Of a stretch of DNA of 49,347 nt, positions 8,618 through 17,623 are shown in pieces. The translations under genes and the position numbers were made by a program. Source of the DNA: Pseudomonas sp. WS 5079 (GTDB lineage: Bacteria > Pseudomonadota > Gammaproteobacteria > Pseudomonadales > Pseudomonadaceae); NCBI RefSeq assembly GCF_012985465.1, contig NZ_JAAQWN010000016.1, positions 1 through 49,347 of the forward strand, written 5' to 3'. The notes under the pieces are model-generated. The model saw nothing but the letters and a program-made list of their open reading frames with translations, ran no database searches and had not been told where the DNA came from. The first letter of the stretch is position 1. The number at the start of each line of letters is the position of its first letter.

Positions 8618-9523
8618 TCAGTCGGCGAACGACGACTTCAACCATTCCAGCAACTGCCGGGCTGCCGGGCCCAGGTTGGCGTCTCGCCACTTGTAGACGC
8701 TCAGGGCTTGCGGCAAGTGGGTCGATTGCGCAAAGGGCCGCACCAGCTCACCGCTGGCCAGCATTCTTTCAGTGGTCCTGCGCCATCCCAGGGCAAAACC
8801 GAAGCCCGCGACGCAGGCCTGCATCATCACCGGATAGCTGTCGAAGAACTTGCCCTTGGGGTCGCCCAGCTTGATGCCGTACTCCAGCAACCAATCGTTC
8901 CAGGTGCTCCAGTCCTGCGGCACCGCGACATGGTGCAGCAGCGGCAGGTTGGCCAGGTCTGCCAGGGCCAGCGATGTACTGCCAAAGGACGCGAGATAAC
9001 GGGGGCTGCACACCGGGTAGATTTCGTCGCTCAAGGTAAACAACCGCGTGTGGTCACCAGATGCCCGGCCCGAGGTCTGGATGGCGATATCAAATTTTTC
9101 CGCGGTTTCGGTAATGGGCTGGGTCGATGCGTTAAGCCGCACCTCGATCTCGGGGTGCTTGTTGTGCAACGCGGGAATATTGGGAGTCAGCCAGTAAAAG
9201 GCTTCGCACAGTTGCGCCACCAGCACCACTTCGCTGTTGTCCCGGCCTTTTTTCAGGTCTTCGGCTTGCGACGCAATGCCCAGGAAGGCGGTGCGCACGG
9301 TATCGCGAAATTCGACCCCCGCCGCCGTGAGGAACACCGCGCGGTTTCTACGGGTAAACAAAGCAACACCGAGAAATTCTTCGAGGGCACGGACCTGTTT
9401 GCTGATGGCTGCCTGGGTCAGGTGCAACTCTTCTGAGGCTTTGGAAAAGCTCTCAAGTCGCGCCGCCGCTTCAAAAGGCACAAGGCTGGACAGTGGAGGC
9501 AGTGAGCGTTTGAAATTATCCAT
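8618..9523 (-). CDS. LysR-family regulator inside the biosynthetic cluster
   Basis: A 301-residue LysR regulator of the GcvA/AmpR type. The helix-turn-helix is LTQAAISKQVRALEEFLGVALF, here quoted only in part as LTQAAISKQVRALEEF. An effector-binding domain follows. The ATG at 9523 is chosen over 9556 because AAGGA lies nine bases before it. It is transcribed against both cluster blocks: convergent with the Rieske gene and divergent from the exporter gene, with only 91 bp between the two starts. That position makes it the most likely pathway-specific regulator. The effector is probably a cluster intermediate, but this is inference. Confidence 0.87.
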   Translation of the reverse strand: MDNFKRSLPPLSSLVPFEAAARLESFSKASEELHLTQAAISKQVRALEEFLGVALFTRRNRAVFLTAAGVEFRDTVRTAFLGIASQAEDLKKGRDNSEVVLVAQLCEAFYWLTPNIPALHNKHPEIEVRLNASTQPITETAEKFDIAIQTSGRASGDHTRLFTLSDEIYPVCSPRYLASFGSTSLALADLANLPLLHHVAVPQDWSTWNDWLLEYGIKLGDPKGKFFDSYPVMMQACVAGFGFALGWRRTTERMLASGELVRPFAQSTHLPQALSVYKWRDANLGPAARQLLEWLKSSFAD

Positions 9524-9614
9524 AATTTTCAGTCCTTCTGCGTAACCATAAGTCACTTTAAATACAACCAGTGCTCACCCAAAATCCTTACTGCAGGCCA
9601 ATCAAGGAAAACTC

Positions 9615-10550
9615 ATGTCTGGAAGCACTACGATAACCGCCACCGATAACCGACAAAGCATTCTTATCGTGGTGGGTTCGGTATTTTTGCTGTCGGTGTC
9701 AGACGCCATCATCAAGGCGACCAGTCCCGATACGTCAATGTGGCAATTGTATGTGATCCGCTCCGTCCTGGCCTGCGCCATTCTGCTGGCGTTAGTGGTG
9801 CACATGCGCGGCGCCGCGCAGTTGCGCCCACTGTCCCCGCTGTGGGTGGTGATAAGAAGCCTGCTGCTGTCGTTGATGTGGATCGCCTTTTACGGCGCCC
9901 TGCCCTTTATCAGCCTGACCATCGCTGCCCTGGCAATCTACACCACGCCCCTGTTCATTGCGTTGTTCGCGGCCCTTTCACTGAAGGAAGACGTGACCCT
10001 GCGCAAATGGCTGGCGATCGGCCTGGGTTTTGTCGGGGTCTTGATCACCCTGGCGCCGAGCACCGAAGAATTCAATACCTATGCCCTGCTGCCGGTACTC
10101 GCCGCCATCCTGTACGCCCTCGCCGTGGTGGTGACCAAGGGCAAATGTGCCGATGAGGACCCCATGCTGCTGGCACTGGCCATGAATGCCGCGCTGCTGG
10201 TGATCGGTGTGCTCGGCAGCCTGGTGGTGATGCAGACCGGCCCGCATTTCCCGAGCAATGAAGGTTGGCGCTTCCTGATCGGCGGCTGGTCGACCATGGG
10301 CCAGGCCGACTGGTGGATCATGATCGTATTGGCGGTGTTGATGGTGCTGGTCAGCATCGGGATCGCCAAGGCCTATCAAATTGGCGAGACCTCGATCATC
10401 GGCGCGTTTGACTACACCTACCTGATTTTCGCCATCGCCTGGGGCGCCCTGCTGTTCAACGAAATGCTCAACGGCCGAACCGCCACCGGCCTGGTCCTCA
10501 TTCTGCTCTCGGGTTTCCTTGCGCTGAAAAAACCCGCTGGCGAGCTGTAG
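9615..10550 (+). CDS. EamA/DMT-family membrane transporter, probable exporter
   Basis: A 311-residue integral membrane protein with about ten hydrophobic segments and the two EamA repeats of the drug/metabolite transporter superfamily. AAGGA precedes the ATG. Members commonly export small metabolites or amino acids. Its position between the cluster LysR gene and the assembly-line gene suggests export of the cluster product or self-protection. The N-terminal 15 residues are hydrophilic and the C-terminus is Lys-rich (ALKKPAGEL). No accessory protein is seen. The transport direction is inferred from family and context. Confidence 0.85.
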   Translation: MSGSTTITATDNRQSILIVVGSVFLLSVSDAIIKATSPDTSMWQLYVIRSVLACAILLALVVHMRGAAQLRPLSPLWVVIRSLLLSLMWIAFYGALPFISLTIAALAIYTTPLFIALFAALSLKEDVTLRKWLAIGLGFVGVLITLAPSTEEFNTYALLPVLAAILYALAVVVTKGKCADEDPMLLALAMNAALLVIGVLGSLVVMQTGPHFPSNEGWRFLIGGWSTMGQADWWIMIVLAVLMVLVSIGIAKAYQIGETSIIGAFDYTYLIFAIAWGALLFNEMLNGRTATGLVLILLSGFLALKKPAGEL

Positions 10551-10587
10551 ATACCTCACGTGCACAGGCCCTGCCCAGGAGCTGTTT

Positions 10588-13500
10588 ATGCTGACGTCAT
10601 CTCATCTGCCCAATGTGATTGTGTGGGCCGTTTCCAGGAGCCGCTCAACCGCCTTCGAGCGCGCCGTGATGCAACACCCGGGCGTGAAGGTGCTGCATGA
10701 ACAACTGTCGGAGCCGTTCCTGGCCCGACACTTCCCGGCAAAGCATGCGCTGATCGAGCGCAACCGCCAGGCCGCGCAAGGCCCTGCGGGCATCACCCAC
10801 TACAGCCAGGCGCTGGCCCTGCTGAGCCAACGTCCGGCCGAACCCCAGCACCTGCAATGTGCCAAGGAGATCGCCTATTTCTTCGACTTCCAGGCCATCG
10901 ATGGCGCCTGGTTGACCGCATTCAAGCATGTGTTCCTGGTGCGCCAGCCGCTGGCGGTCATGCAGTCGCTGTATCGCGTCAGCCAGGGCGGCGGCACCAC
11001 CTATTTCGATGCCGACGAGTCGGGTTTCGATGAACTGGCACGCATTCGTGGCCTGGTGCTGGAGCATTGCCCCAGCGATCACGTGCTGTACCTGGACAGT
11101 GACGCCGACTTGATGGCAGACCCCCAGGGCACCCTGCTGCGCTTCTGCGATTTTGCCGGCATCGAGTATTCCCCAAGGCTGTTGGCGTGGCAGCCGGAAC
11201 AGGTCGCGCAATGGCAGTTTTTCAAGGGCTGGCATGATGACGCCGAGCGCTCGTGCGGGTTCGCCCAGGTGACGCACCCGACCATGGATTTCCCGCCTAT
11301 CGTCGAACAGACGGCCCGGGACAAGCAGGTGATTTATCGGTTTTTCCAGCTGTGCGCCACCTGGCAACGCCAGGCTGATACAGCCGATCACCTCAAGTGC
11401 CTGCATGAACCCGCCACCACGCGGCTCCAGGTGCTGTTACTGGCCCACACCGACGAGCAGCGCCAGCGCGCCCTGCAACTGGCGGCGCATTTGCCCGACG
11501 ACTATGCCCTTTGGCTGCTGGACAGCGCCAGCCACACCCTGAGCGACCAGACCCTGCGTGAACTGGCGCTGTTGCAGGACGGGCCGCTGGTGCTGCTGAC
11601 GGCCAACGAGCACTTGACCTATTGCTCGCCCGAGCAGGCGCGCCAGCGGTTCCTGTGCCTGGTGGCCCCGGATACGGCCTCGGCCAGGGCCCTTGGCCTG
11701 CCACTGATTACCCTCGAGCCAAACACCCCTGCTGCACAGGGGCCGCGAATCAGTGCTCAGTTGGCCACCCTCGCGCGCAACGCAAGCCTGCACAGCCGCG
11801 CACGCCAAATCGCCAGCAACCGCTACGCCAGTGCGGCCATCGCACCGGGCCTGTCATGGCAGCAACACTTCTTGCGCCTGCTGGAGCAGGCTCCCGAAAG
11901 CCTGGTCGCGATGACGCCCCACAGGCAGCTAAATGCGCGGCAGCTACACGCCCATGCCGTGACGCTGGCCGAGCGCCTGTCGAGCCAGTGTGCCCACGGC
12001 GGCTGGGTGGCGATCCGCCTGGACAAGGACCTGCGCAGCCTGATCAGCATGACCGCGTGCAGCCTGCTGGGCTGGCCCTACCTCGACATCCCCCATTGGT
12101 ATGGGCTGGAGGCCACTGCCAAGGCCCTGGCCAATCTGCGGCCGGTGGTGGTGATCGGCGACAGCAGCAGCCTCAATGACCTGCCGCCCGGCTACCCCAG
12201 CCTGGTGTTCGATGAACTGCCCGCCACGCCCGCCCGGCCCGCCACCTTGCCCCACCGGGTACCGGGGGCAAATGACCTGGCCTACGGCCTGCTCACGTCC
12301 GGCACCACCGGCACGGCGAAGATCGTCACCATCGGCGAGCACGGCCGCCTGGACTCCCTGGCGTTGTGGCAACAGCACATCCGCCCGGGTGATCGGGTGG
12401 GCCTCAACGCCTGGATGGCCGGGTATGTGTATTACCCGATTTTCAGCGGCGCCACCGTGTGCCTGATGCCCGACGCCATGGTGCTCGACCCCCAGGCCCT
12501 GCGGGCATTCGTCGAGCATGGCCAGCTCAGCCAATTGATGATCACCCCCAGCCTGGCCGCAGGCCTGATGCACGATGAGCCCGCGTTCAAACAGGCCTTT
12601 GCCGGCGTGCGGTGCCTGTGGCTGAGCGGCGAACAACTGCCGCCGTCCACGCGGCAGAACCTGGTGCGCTGCCTGCCCAATTGCCGGGTGATCGACCTGT
12701 ATGGCTCCAATGAAGCGGGCGACGTCGCGTTAGTCGCTCCCGACGGCCATCTGCAATGGACCCCTGGCACCCAGGCCTACGTGCTCGACCCGGCCCTCGA
12801 TTGCACCCCACTGGGTGGCCACGGCGAACTGTACGTGCAGACCCCGGGGCTCAGCGTCGGCTACCTGGAGGACGATGCGGCCAACCGCAGCGCATTCGTG
12901 GCCAACCCACTGGCCCAGGAGTGCCCAGCGCTGGCCCCGCGGCTGCTGCGCACCGGCGACAGGGTCCGCCTGGACGAGGCCGGCGAGGTCTACCTGATCG
13001 GGCGCGCGACCACCCACCTCAAGGTGCGCGGCTTCAAGATCTTCAGCGCCGACGTCGAGCGCGTGTTGATGGCCCATCCCGAGGTGCGCAGCGCCCTGGT
13101 CACCACCCGTGGCGAAGGCCCGGACTTGCAGCTGGTGGCGTTTATCTGCGCCGTGGACTCCGGCAAGCCCCCCACTGCCGGCGCCCTGCGCCAGTGGGCG
13201 GGCCAGCACCTGCCCGCCTTCAGCGTGCCGCTGGGGTATTTTTTGGCCGCCTCGATTCCGGCAGGTGCCAGCCAGAAGCGCCTGGGCGCCCAGGCCCTGC
13301 TGCAACAGCCACTGACACCGCTGGCCGACGAGCAACCGCCGTTGACGCCGCTGCAAACCCGCCTGGCCCGGTTATGGGCGCGCTGCATGAACCTGCAAGG
13401 CGTCACCCTGGGGCCGGACAGCGACTTTATCGAGATTGGCGGCAGCCTGTTGCTGCTGGACTTGATCAATCGCATCAACCGCGCGTTCGACACCGACCTG

Positions 13501-14691
13501 ACGATTGCCGACATCACCCGTGACTCGACATTGGCCGGGATCAGCCGGCAGTTGGCCCATCGGCTGCAAGGCGCGCCGCTTTTGGAAGTGGCCTTTTCGG
13601 TCACGGCACACGCCGAGCGTTATCTGGCGCACTTGAACACGGCCGTGGCGAACCTGCCCCAGGTGCCACCCCGCCTGGCCCGACGCACGCTGCTGGTCAC
13701 CGGCGCCACCGGGTATCTGGGGCGCAGGGTGGTTGCCGAGCTGCAACACAGCGCCGGGGTGCAGACGGTGTTGTGCCTGGTGCGCGCCGATGATCCGGCC
13801 CAGGCCCAGCGGCGCATCGCCGAACTGGGCCTGACACCTGGCAACGCACGAGTCGTGGGCCTGGCCGGGGACCTGGCGCAACCACGGTTGGGCATGTCGA
13901 GCGCGGCCTATCAAAGCCTGTGCCAGGAGGTGGACTGCATCATTCACTGCGCCGCCGACGTCAACTGGCTAAAAAGTTATGAACGCCTGGCCCAGACCAA
14001 CGTCGGTGGCGTAGTCGAGGTATTGGGCCTGGCCGCCGCAAGCGGTGCGGCCGTGGTGTTCGCCTCGACCCTGCCAGAGCCGGTCCCCTCCACCGGCTAT
14101 AACCGCGCCAAGCTGGTGGCCGAACAACTCGCGCTGGGTTTTTGCCAAAGCCGTGGGCTGTGCCTGAACATCCTGCGCTGCGGTGACATCAGCGCCCCCG
14201 CCAACCCGGGCAGTGGTTCATCGATCAACCAGGAAGACTATGTGGGGCTGCTGATTCGCAGCTGCCTGGCGCTCAAGGCCTGGCCTGACGAAGCCCATTG
14301 GTCGCTGAACCTGACCCCCGTGGACTATGTCGCACAGGTGTTCACCCACACCGCCCTCCACGGCCAGGCCCTGGGTTTGCCGCCGCTCCAGCACCTGTAC
14401 AACCCCGCACCGAACCTGCCCTGGACGCAGCTATGCGCCTGGATACAAACGCTGCTGGGCCACGCGCAGTTCGCGCCCCTACCCCTGGCGCAATGGCAAG
14501 CCCGACTCAAGGCGCAGGCCCCGGGCCAGGCCGTGCTGCAACGCACGCTGCTGATCCTGGAAATGATCATCGACGACTTCAGCCACTTCCACCCGCCACC
14601 GCCGCTGCTGCTCGATCACCTCAAGTGCCCGGTAATCGACGCCGAATGGACCCAGCACTATCTCGCGGCCTTAACCCTTACACAGGAGTGA
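10588..14691 (+). CDS. Four-domain fusion: sulfotransferase - adenylation - carrier - thioester reductase
   Basis: A 1367-residue NRPS-like enzyme. Residues 1 to about 270 form a sulfotransferase-like domain with a phosphosulfate loop (SRSRSTA, 16-22) and a 3'-phosphate site (Arg119-x7-Ser127). An adenylation domain follows from about 405 to 900, with TSGTTGTAK near 566, LYGSNEAG and RTGD near 785. A carrier domain has Ser953. A reductase domain has GATGYLG from about 1039 and Tyr1171-x3-Lys1175. The carrier motif reads GGS rather than GGxS. The adenylation domain seems to lack the Asp that binds an alpha-amino group. No condensation domain is present. The expected chemistry is activation and loading of an acid, reductive release as aldehyde or alcohol, and PAPS-dependent sulfation. 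AGGAG precedes the ATG; the next gene starts four bases after the stop. Confidence 0.85.
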   Translation: MLTSSHLPNVIVWAVSRSRSTAFERAVMQHPGVKVLHEQLSEPFLARHFPAKHALIERNRQAAQGPAGITHYSQALALLSQRPAEPQHLQCAKEIAYFFDFQAIDGAWLTAFKHVFLVRQPLAVMQSLYRVSQGGGTTYFDADESGFDELARIRGLVLEHCPSDHVLYLDSDADLMADPQGTLLRFCDFAGIEYSPRLLAWQPEQVAQWQFFKGWHDDAERSCGFAQVTHPTMDFPPIVEQTARDKQVIYRFFQLCATWQRQADTADHLKCLHEPATTRLQVLLLAHTDEQRQRALQLAAHLPDDYALWLLDSASHTLSDQTLRELALLQDGPLVLLTANEHLTYCSPEQARQRFLCLVAPDTASARALGLPLITLEPNTPAAQGPRISAQLATLARNASLHSRARQIASNRYASAAIAPGLSWQQHFLRLLEQAPESLVAMTPHRQLNARQLHAHAVTLAERLSSQCAHGGWVAIRLDKDLRSLISMTACSLLGWPYLDIPHWYGLEATAKALANLRPVVVIGDSSSLNDLPPGYPSLVFDELPATPARPATLPHRVPGANDLAYGLLTSGTTGTAKIVTIGEHGRLDSLALWQQHIRPGDRVGLNAWMAGYVYYPIFSGATVCLMPDAMVLDPQALRAFVEHGQLSQLMITPSLAAGLMHDEPAFKQAFAGVRCLWLSGEQLPPSTRQNLVRCLPNCRVIDLYGSNEAGDVALVAPDGHLQWTPGTQAYVLDPALDCTPLGGHGELYVQTPGLSVGYLEDDAANRSAFVANPLAQECPALAPRLLRTGDRVRLDEAGEVYLIGRATTHLKVRGFKIFSADVERVLMAHPEVRSALVTTRGEGPDLQLVAFICAVDSGKPPTAGALRQWAGQHLPAFSVPLGYFLAASIPAGASQKRLGAQALLQQPLTPLADEQPPLTPLQTRLARLWARCMNLQGVTLGPDSDFIEIGGSLLLLDLINRINRAFDTDLTIADITRDSTLAGISRQLAHRLQGAPLLEVAFSVTAHAERYLAHLNTAVANLPQVPPRLARRTLLVTGATGYLGRRVVAELQHSAGVQTVLCLVRADDPAQAQRRIAELGLTPGNARVVGLAGDLAQPRLGMSSAAYQSLCQEVDCIIHCAADVNWLKSYERLAQTNVGGVVEVLGLAAASGAAVVFASTLPEPVPSTGYNRAKLVAEQLALGFCQSRGLCLNILRCGDISAPANPGSGSSINQEDYVGLLIRSCLALKAWPDEAHWSLNLTPVDYVAQVFTHTALHGQALGLPPLQHLYNPAPNLPWTQLCAWIQTLLGHAQFAPLPLAQWQARLKAQAPGQAVLQRTLLILEMIIDDFSHFHPPPPLLLDHLKCPVIDAEWTQHYLAALTLTQE

Positions 14692-14695
14692 CCCC

Positions 14696-15703
14696 ATGAC
14701 ACGCACCACTCACGGCTGGGCCGCCTATGGCCCGGGCTCGCCACTGGAACCTTTCACCTACCCGCGCCCGGACCCGGGGGCCAACGACGTGGAAATCCAG
14801 GTGACCCATTGCGGCGCCTGCACCAGTGACCTGCACCTGATTGAAGGCCATTGGGGCGAAGCCTCCCAATACCCTCAAGTGTGCGGCCACGAGGTCGTGG
14901 GGCGGGTGGTGCGTTGCGGCTCGGCGGTCACCCACCTGGCTGCCGGCCAGCGCGTTGGCGTGGGCTGGTACAAGGGCGCCTGCCTGGCGTGCGAATGGTG
15001 CCTCAAGGGCGAGGAGCAACACTGTGCGGCGGTGGTGGCGACCTGCGCCGATGGGCAAAAAGGCGGGTTTGCCGACTTCATGACCTGCGACAGCCGGTTC
15101 GTGTTCCCGATCCCCGACAACCTGCCCTCCCATGTCGCCGCTCCGTTGTTCTGCGCCGGGCAGACCGTGTTCACCGCGCTGCTGCGCGGCACCCGCCCGG
15201 GCATGCGCGTGGGGGTGCTGGGCATCGGAGGGCTCGGCCACCTGGCCATCCAGTTTGCGGCCAAGTTCGGCTGCACCGTCACCGCACTGTCGAGTTCCAC
15301 CAGCAAAAAAACCCAGGCCTTGCAGTTGGGGGCCCGTCATTTCCACGGCCTGGACCCGGCCACCTTGCAGGCCCAGGAAAACACCCTGGACTTCCTGCTG
15401 GTCACCGCCTCCAACGACCAGGACTGGGAGCGCGCCATCGCCCTGCTGCGCCCCCACGGCACCCTGTGCTTTGCCGGGATGCCCGGCCCGGTCACGCTGG
15501 ATATTGCGGCCATGACCTACAAGACCCTGACCGTCAGCACCGCCAATGTCGGCGGGCGCCACGACATGCTCAAGATGCTGGAATTTGCCAGCGAACATCA
15601 TGTGTGGCCCCTGGTAGATATTTTTCCCACGGCGCAGATCAACCAGGCCCTCGACGCCCTACGCAACAACACCGTGCGCTACCGCGCGGTGATCGAGTTT
15701 TGA
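14696..15703 (+). CDS. Zinc-dependent alcohol/aldehyde dehydrogenase (MDR, CAD-like)
   Basis: A 335-residue medium-chain dehydrogenase. Catalytic-zinc residues lie in HCGACTSDLH and CGHEVVG. The structural-zinc cysteines follow the pattern C-x2-C-x2-C-x7-C in CLACEWCLKGEEQHC. The nucleotide loop is GIGGLGHLA. It resembles the cinnamyl-alcohol-dehydrogenase group, which reduces aldehydes with NADPH. The start is only four bases after the fusion-enzyme stop, with CAGGAG inside the end of that gene, so expression is coupled. The natural role is to reduce the aldehyde released by the reductase domain; that link is inference from position. Confidence 0.9.
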   Translation: MTRTTHGWAAYGPGSPLEPFTYPRPDPGANDVEIQVTHCGACTSDLHLIEGHWGEASQYPQVCGHEVVGRVVRCGSAVTHLAAGQRVGVGWYKGACLACEWCLKGEEQHCAAVVATCADGQKGGFADFMTCDSRFVFPIPDNLPSHVAAPLFCAGQTVFTALLRGTRPGMRVGVLGIGGLGHLAIQFAAKFGCTVTALSSSTSKKTQALQLGARHFHGLDPATLQAQENTLDFLLVTASNDQDWERAIALLRPHGTLCFAGMPGPVTLDIAAMTYKTLTVSTANVGGRHDMLKMLEFASEHHVWPLVDIFPTAQINQALDALRNNTVRYRAVIEF

Positions 15704-15734
15704 CTGGCGTGCGCGCCCCCAGGAGATGCCCCTG

Positions 15735-16355
15735 ATGCCTCCCTTCGCTCGCCCCCGGGAAACCCCGGACCTGGTGCCCCACCCGTTCGATGTCGAGCGC
15801 CAGGCCCAATGCAACCTTAAAGGGCATCGCTCATTGCTGTTGTGGTTCACCGGGATGTCGGGCGCCGGCAAGTCCTGTATTGCCAATTGCGTGCAGGCCA
15901 GCCTGCACGCGAAACAGCTGCACACCTGCCTGCTCGACGGCGACCGCCTGCGCCAGGGCTTGACCGCCGACCTGGGCTTTGCCGACAGCGACCGCAAGGA
16001 AAACATCCGACGCACCGCCGAGGTCGGCAAGTTGATGGTGGATGCCGGGGTCATCACCCTGGTGTGCCTGATCTCGCCCTTCGAACAGGAAAGACGCATG
16101 GCCAGGGCGCTGTTCGCCCCTGGCGACTTTATTGAAATCTTCATCGACGCACCGCTGCCGGTCCTCGAACAGCGCGACCCCAAGGGCCTTTATGCCAAGG
16201 CCCGCAAAGGCCTGATCAAGCACTTCACCGGCATTGACTCACCTTACGAGCGCCCGGTAGCCCCCGACATCGTGATTGACAGCGCCAACACCTCGATCGA
16301 ACACGCCGCCCACACCATCGAGACGTTTGTCCTGCGCCAACGGCTGTGGACTTGA
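15735..16355 (+). CDS. Adenylylsulfate (APS) kinase
   Basis: A 206-residue APS kinase that phosphorylates APS to PAPS in the cytoplasm. The P-loop is FTGMSGAGKS, followed by DGDRLRQGL, GFADSDRKENIRR and ISPFEQER, all typical of CysC. The usual DGDNVRHGL reads DGDRLRQGL here. The ATG at 15735 is chosen because AGGAG at 15721 abuts the ATG at 15726 but lies nine bases before 15735. It is the last gene of the cluster. Since the fusion enzyme has a sulfotransferase-like domain, a dedicated PAPS supply makes sense; biosynthetic clusters for sulfonated products such as sulfazecin are known to carry such genes. No ATP sulfurylase is nearby. Confidence 0.9.
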   Translation: MPPFARPRETPDLVPHPFDVERQAQCNLKGHRSLLLWFTGMSGAGKSCIANCVQASLHAKQLHTCLLDGDRLRQGLTADLGFADSDRKENIRRTAEVGKLMVDAGVITLVCLISPFEQERRMARALFAPGDFIEIFIDAPLPVLEQRDPKGLYAKARKGLIKHFTGIDSPYERPVAPDIVIDSANTSIEHAAHTIETFVLRQRLWT

Positions 16356-16612
16356 CCCACCAACGGCCACCCCTGCCAACTGAGGCGTATTGACCCTCGC
16401 CTGGTGTTTGAGACCGGTCTTATGGTCGCCGTGGCCATGGTCACGATGAACCGCGCCAACTGGCGTAACTCGCGAAAGAAAACCACCACCATGACACTTT
16501 ACGCACCGCAAATAGAGGTCAGTTGATTGGGGGCGCAATAGGAGTTAGAAGGGTCGGGGCAACCCAGTGCAGGAGCTGACTTGCCAGCGATGGCGTCCGG
16601 CAAGCCAGGCAC
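16356..16612. repeat. Cluster end with degenerate REP pair
   Basis: A 257 bp gap between the APS kinase and the leftward LysR gene. A decayed REP pair lies at about 16566-16619: TGCAGGAGCTGACTTGCCAG faces GGCAAGCCAGGCACCTACA. Nothing else is recognised; no clear intrinsic terminator follows the kinase gene. Confidence 0.5.
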
Positions 16613-17491
16613 CTACAGGCCCGTCACCTGCTCCAACAACCATTGCTTGAACGCCTGCATCGCCGGGGTTTCGGTGCGTGATTGCAGGCGCGTCAGCCAG
16701 TAGCTACCCGTGGTGATGCCCACGTCGAACGGCTGGCGGATCACGTCCTGGGCCAACTGGCGGGAGAACATCAGTGCCGGCGCCAGGGCCACACCATTGC
16801 CCTGCAAGGCCGCTTCCATCATCGCCAGGGACGAGTCGAACACGATGCTGCGCGGCACCAGGGTGTCGGCGGGCAAGCCCGCGGCCTGGAACCACAGGCT
16901 CCATTCATCCGCCCGGTAAGAGCGCAACAGCGTGTGCTTCAACACATCGCCCGGGCCTTGCAATTGGCGGGCAATCGCCGGTACGCACAGTACGGTCAGC
17001 GGCGCCGCCAGCAACTCACAGGCGTGGGTGCCATGCCACGCGCCGGCGCCGAAGCGGATCGCATAATCCAGGCCTTCAGCCGCCACATCCACACGGTTGT
17101 TGTGGGTCGACAAACGCAGGTCGATAAACGGGTAGCGCGCCTGGAAATCCGCCAGGCGCGGCAGCAGCCAGCCCACCGCAAACGTGCCCACCGCGCCCAC
17201 CGTCAGCACCTCGCGGTAATGCCCGGCCTGGAACTGGCCCAGGGTCTGGGCGATACGATCGAAGGACTCGCGCAATACCGGCAACAGCGTCTCCCCTTCG
17301 CGGGTGAGCATCAGGCCACGGGGCAGGCGCTTGAACAGGGTGACGTTGAGTTGGGCCTCCAGGCTCTTGACCTGGTGACTGACCGCCGCCTGGGTCACGC
17401 ACAACTCGATGGCCGCCCGGGTAAAGCTCAAATGCCTGGCAGAGGCTTCGAACGCGCGCAGTGCGTTAAGGGGGAAATGGGAACGCAACAT
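16613..17491 (-). CDS. ampR: LysR-family regulator, AmpR-like
   Basis: A 292-residue LysR regulator of the GcvA/AmpR group. The N-terminus (FPLNALRAFEASARHLSFTR) and the helix CVTQAAVSHQVKSLEAQL are typical. It diverges from a class C beta-lactamase gene 132 bp away, the standard ampR-ampC arrangement. AmpR senses cell-wall muropeptides and switches ampC on. A TTAG-N11-CTAA operator lies just before its start, consistent with self-control. The ampR name rests mainly on the context, since GcvA-like regulators are numerous in Pseudomonas. Confidence 0.75.
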   Translation of the reverse strand: MLRSHFPLNALRAFEASARHLSFTRAAIELCVTQAAVSHQVKSLEAQLNVTLFKRLPRGLMLTREGETLLPVLRESFDRIAQTLGQFQAGHYREVLTVGAVGTFAVGWLLPRLADFQARYPFIDLRLSTHNNRVDVAAEGLDYAIRFGAGAWHGTHACELLAAPLTVLCVPAIARQLQGPGDVLKHTLLRSYRADEWSLWFQAAGLPADTLVPRSIVFDSSLAMMEAALQGNGVALAPALMFSRQLAQDVIRQPFDVGITTGSYWLTRLQSRTETPAMQAFKQWLLEQVTGL

Positions 17492-17495
17492 GGTC

Positions 17496-17514
17496 TTAGC
17501 CCAAATTTTTCTAA
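17496..17514. promoter_or_regulatory. Candidate LysR-type operator between ampR and ampC
   Basis: A TTAG-N11-CTAA dyad, the T-N11-A form bound by LysR regulators. It begins five bases before the ampR start codon and about 110 bp from the ampC start. The arms are perfect over four bases. Confidence 0.55.
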
Positions 17515-17623
17515 TGACTGGTGCGAGATATCATCGGTTGTCCGGGACCGGCAAACTGCCTATCTTGGCGGCGCCTGCGCAGGCCGTGATTCCCCCGACA
17601 ATCCTCAAGGAAGCGACCTCATC

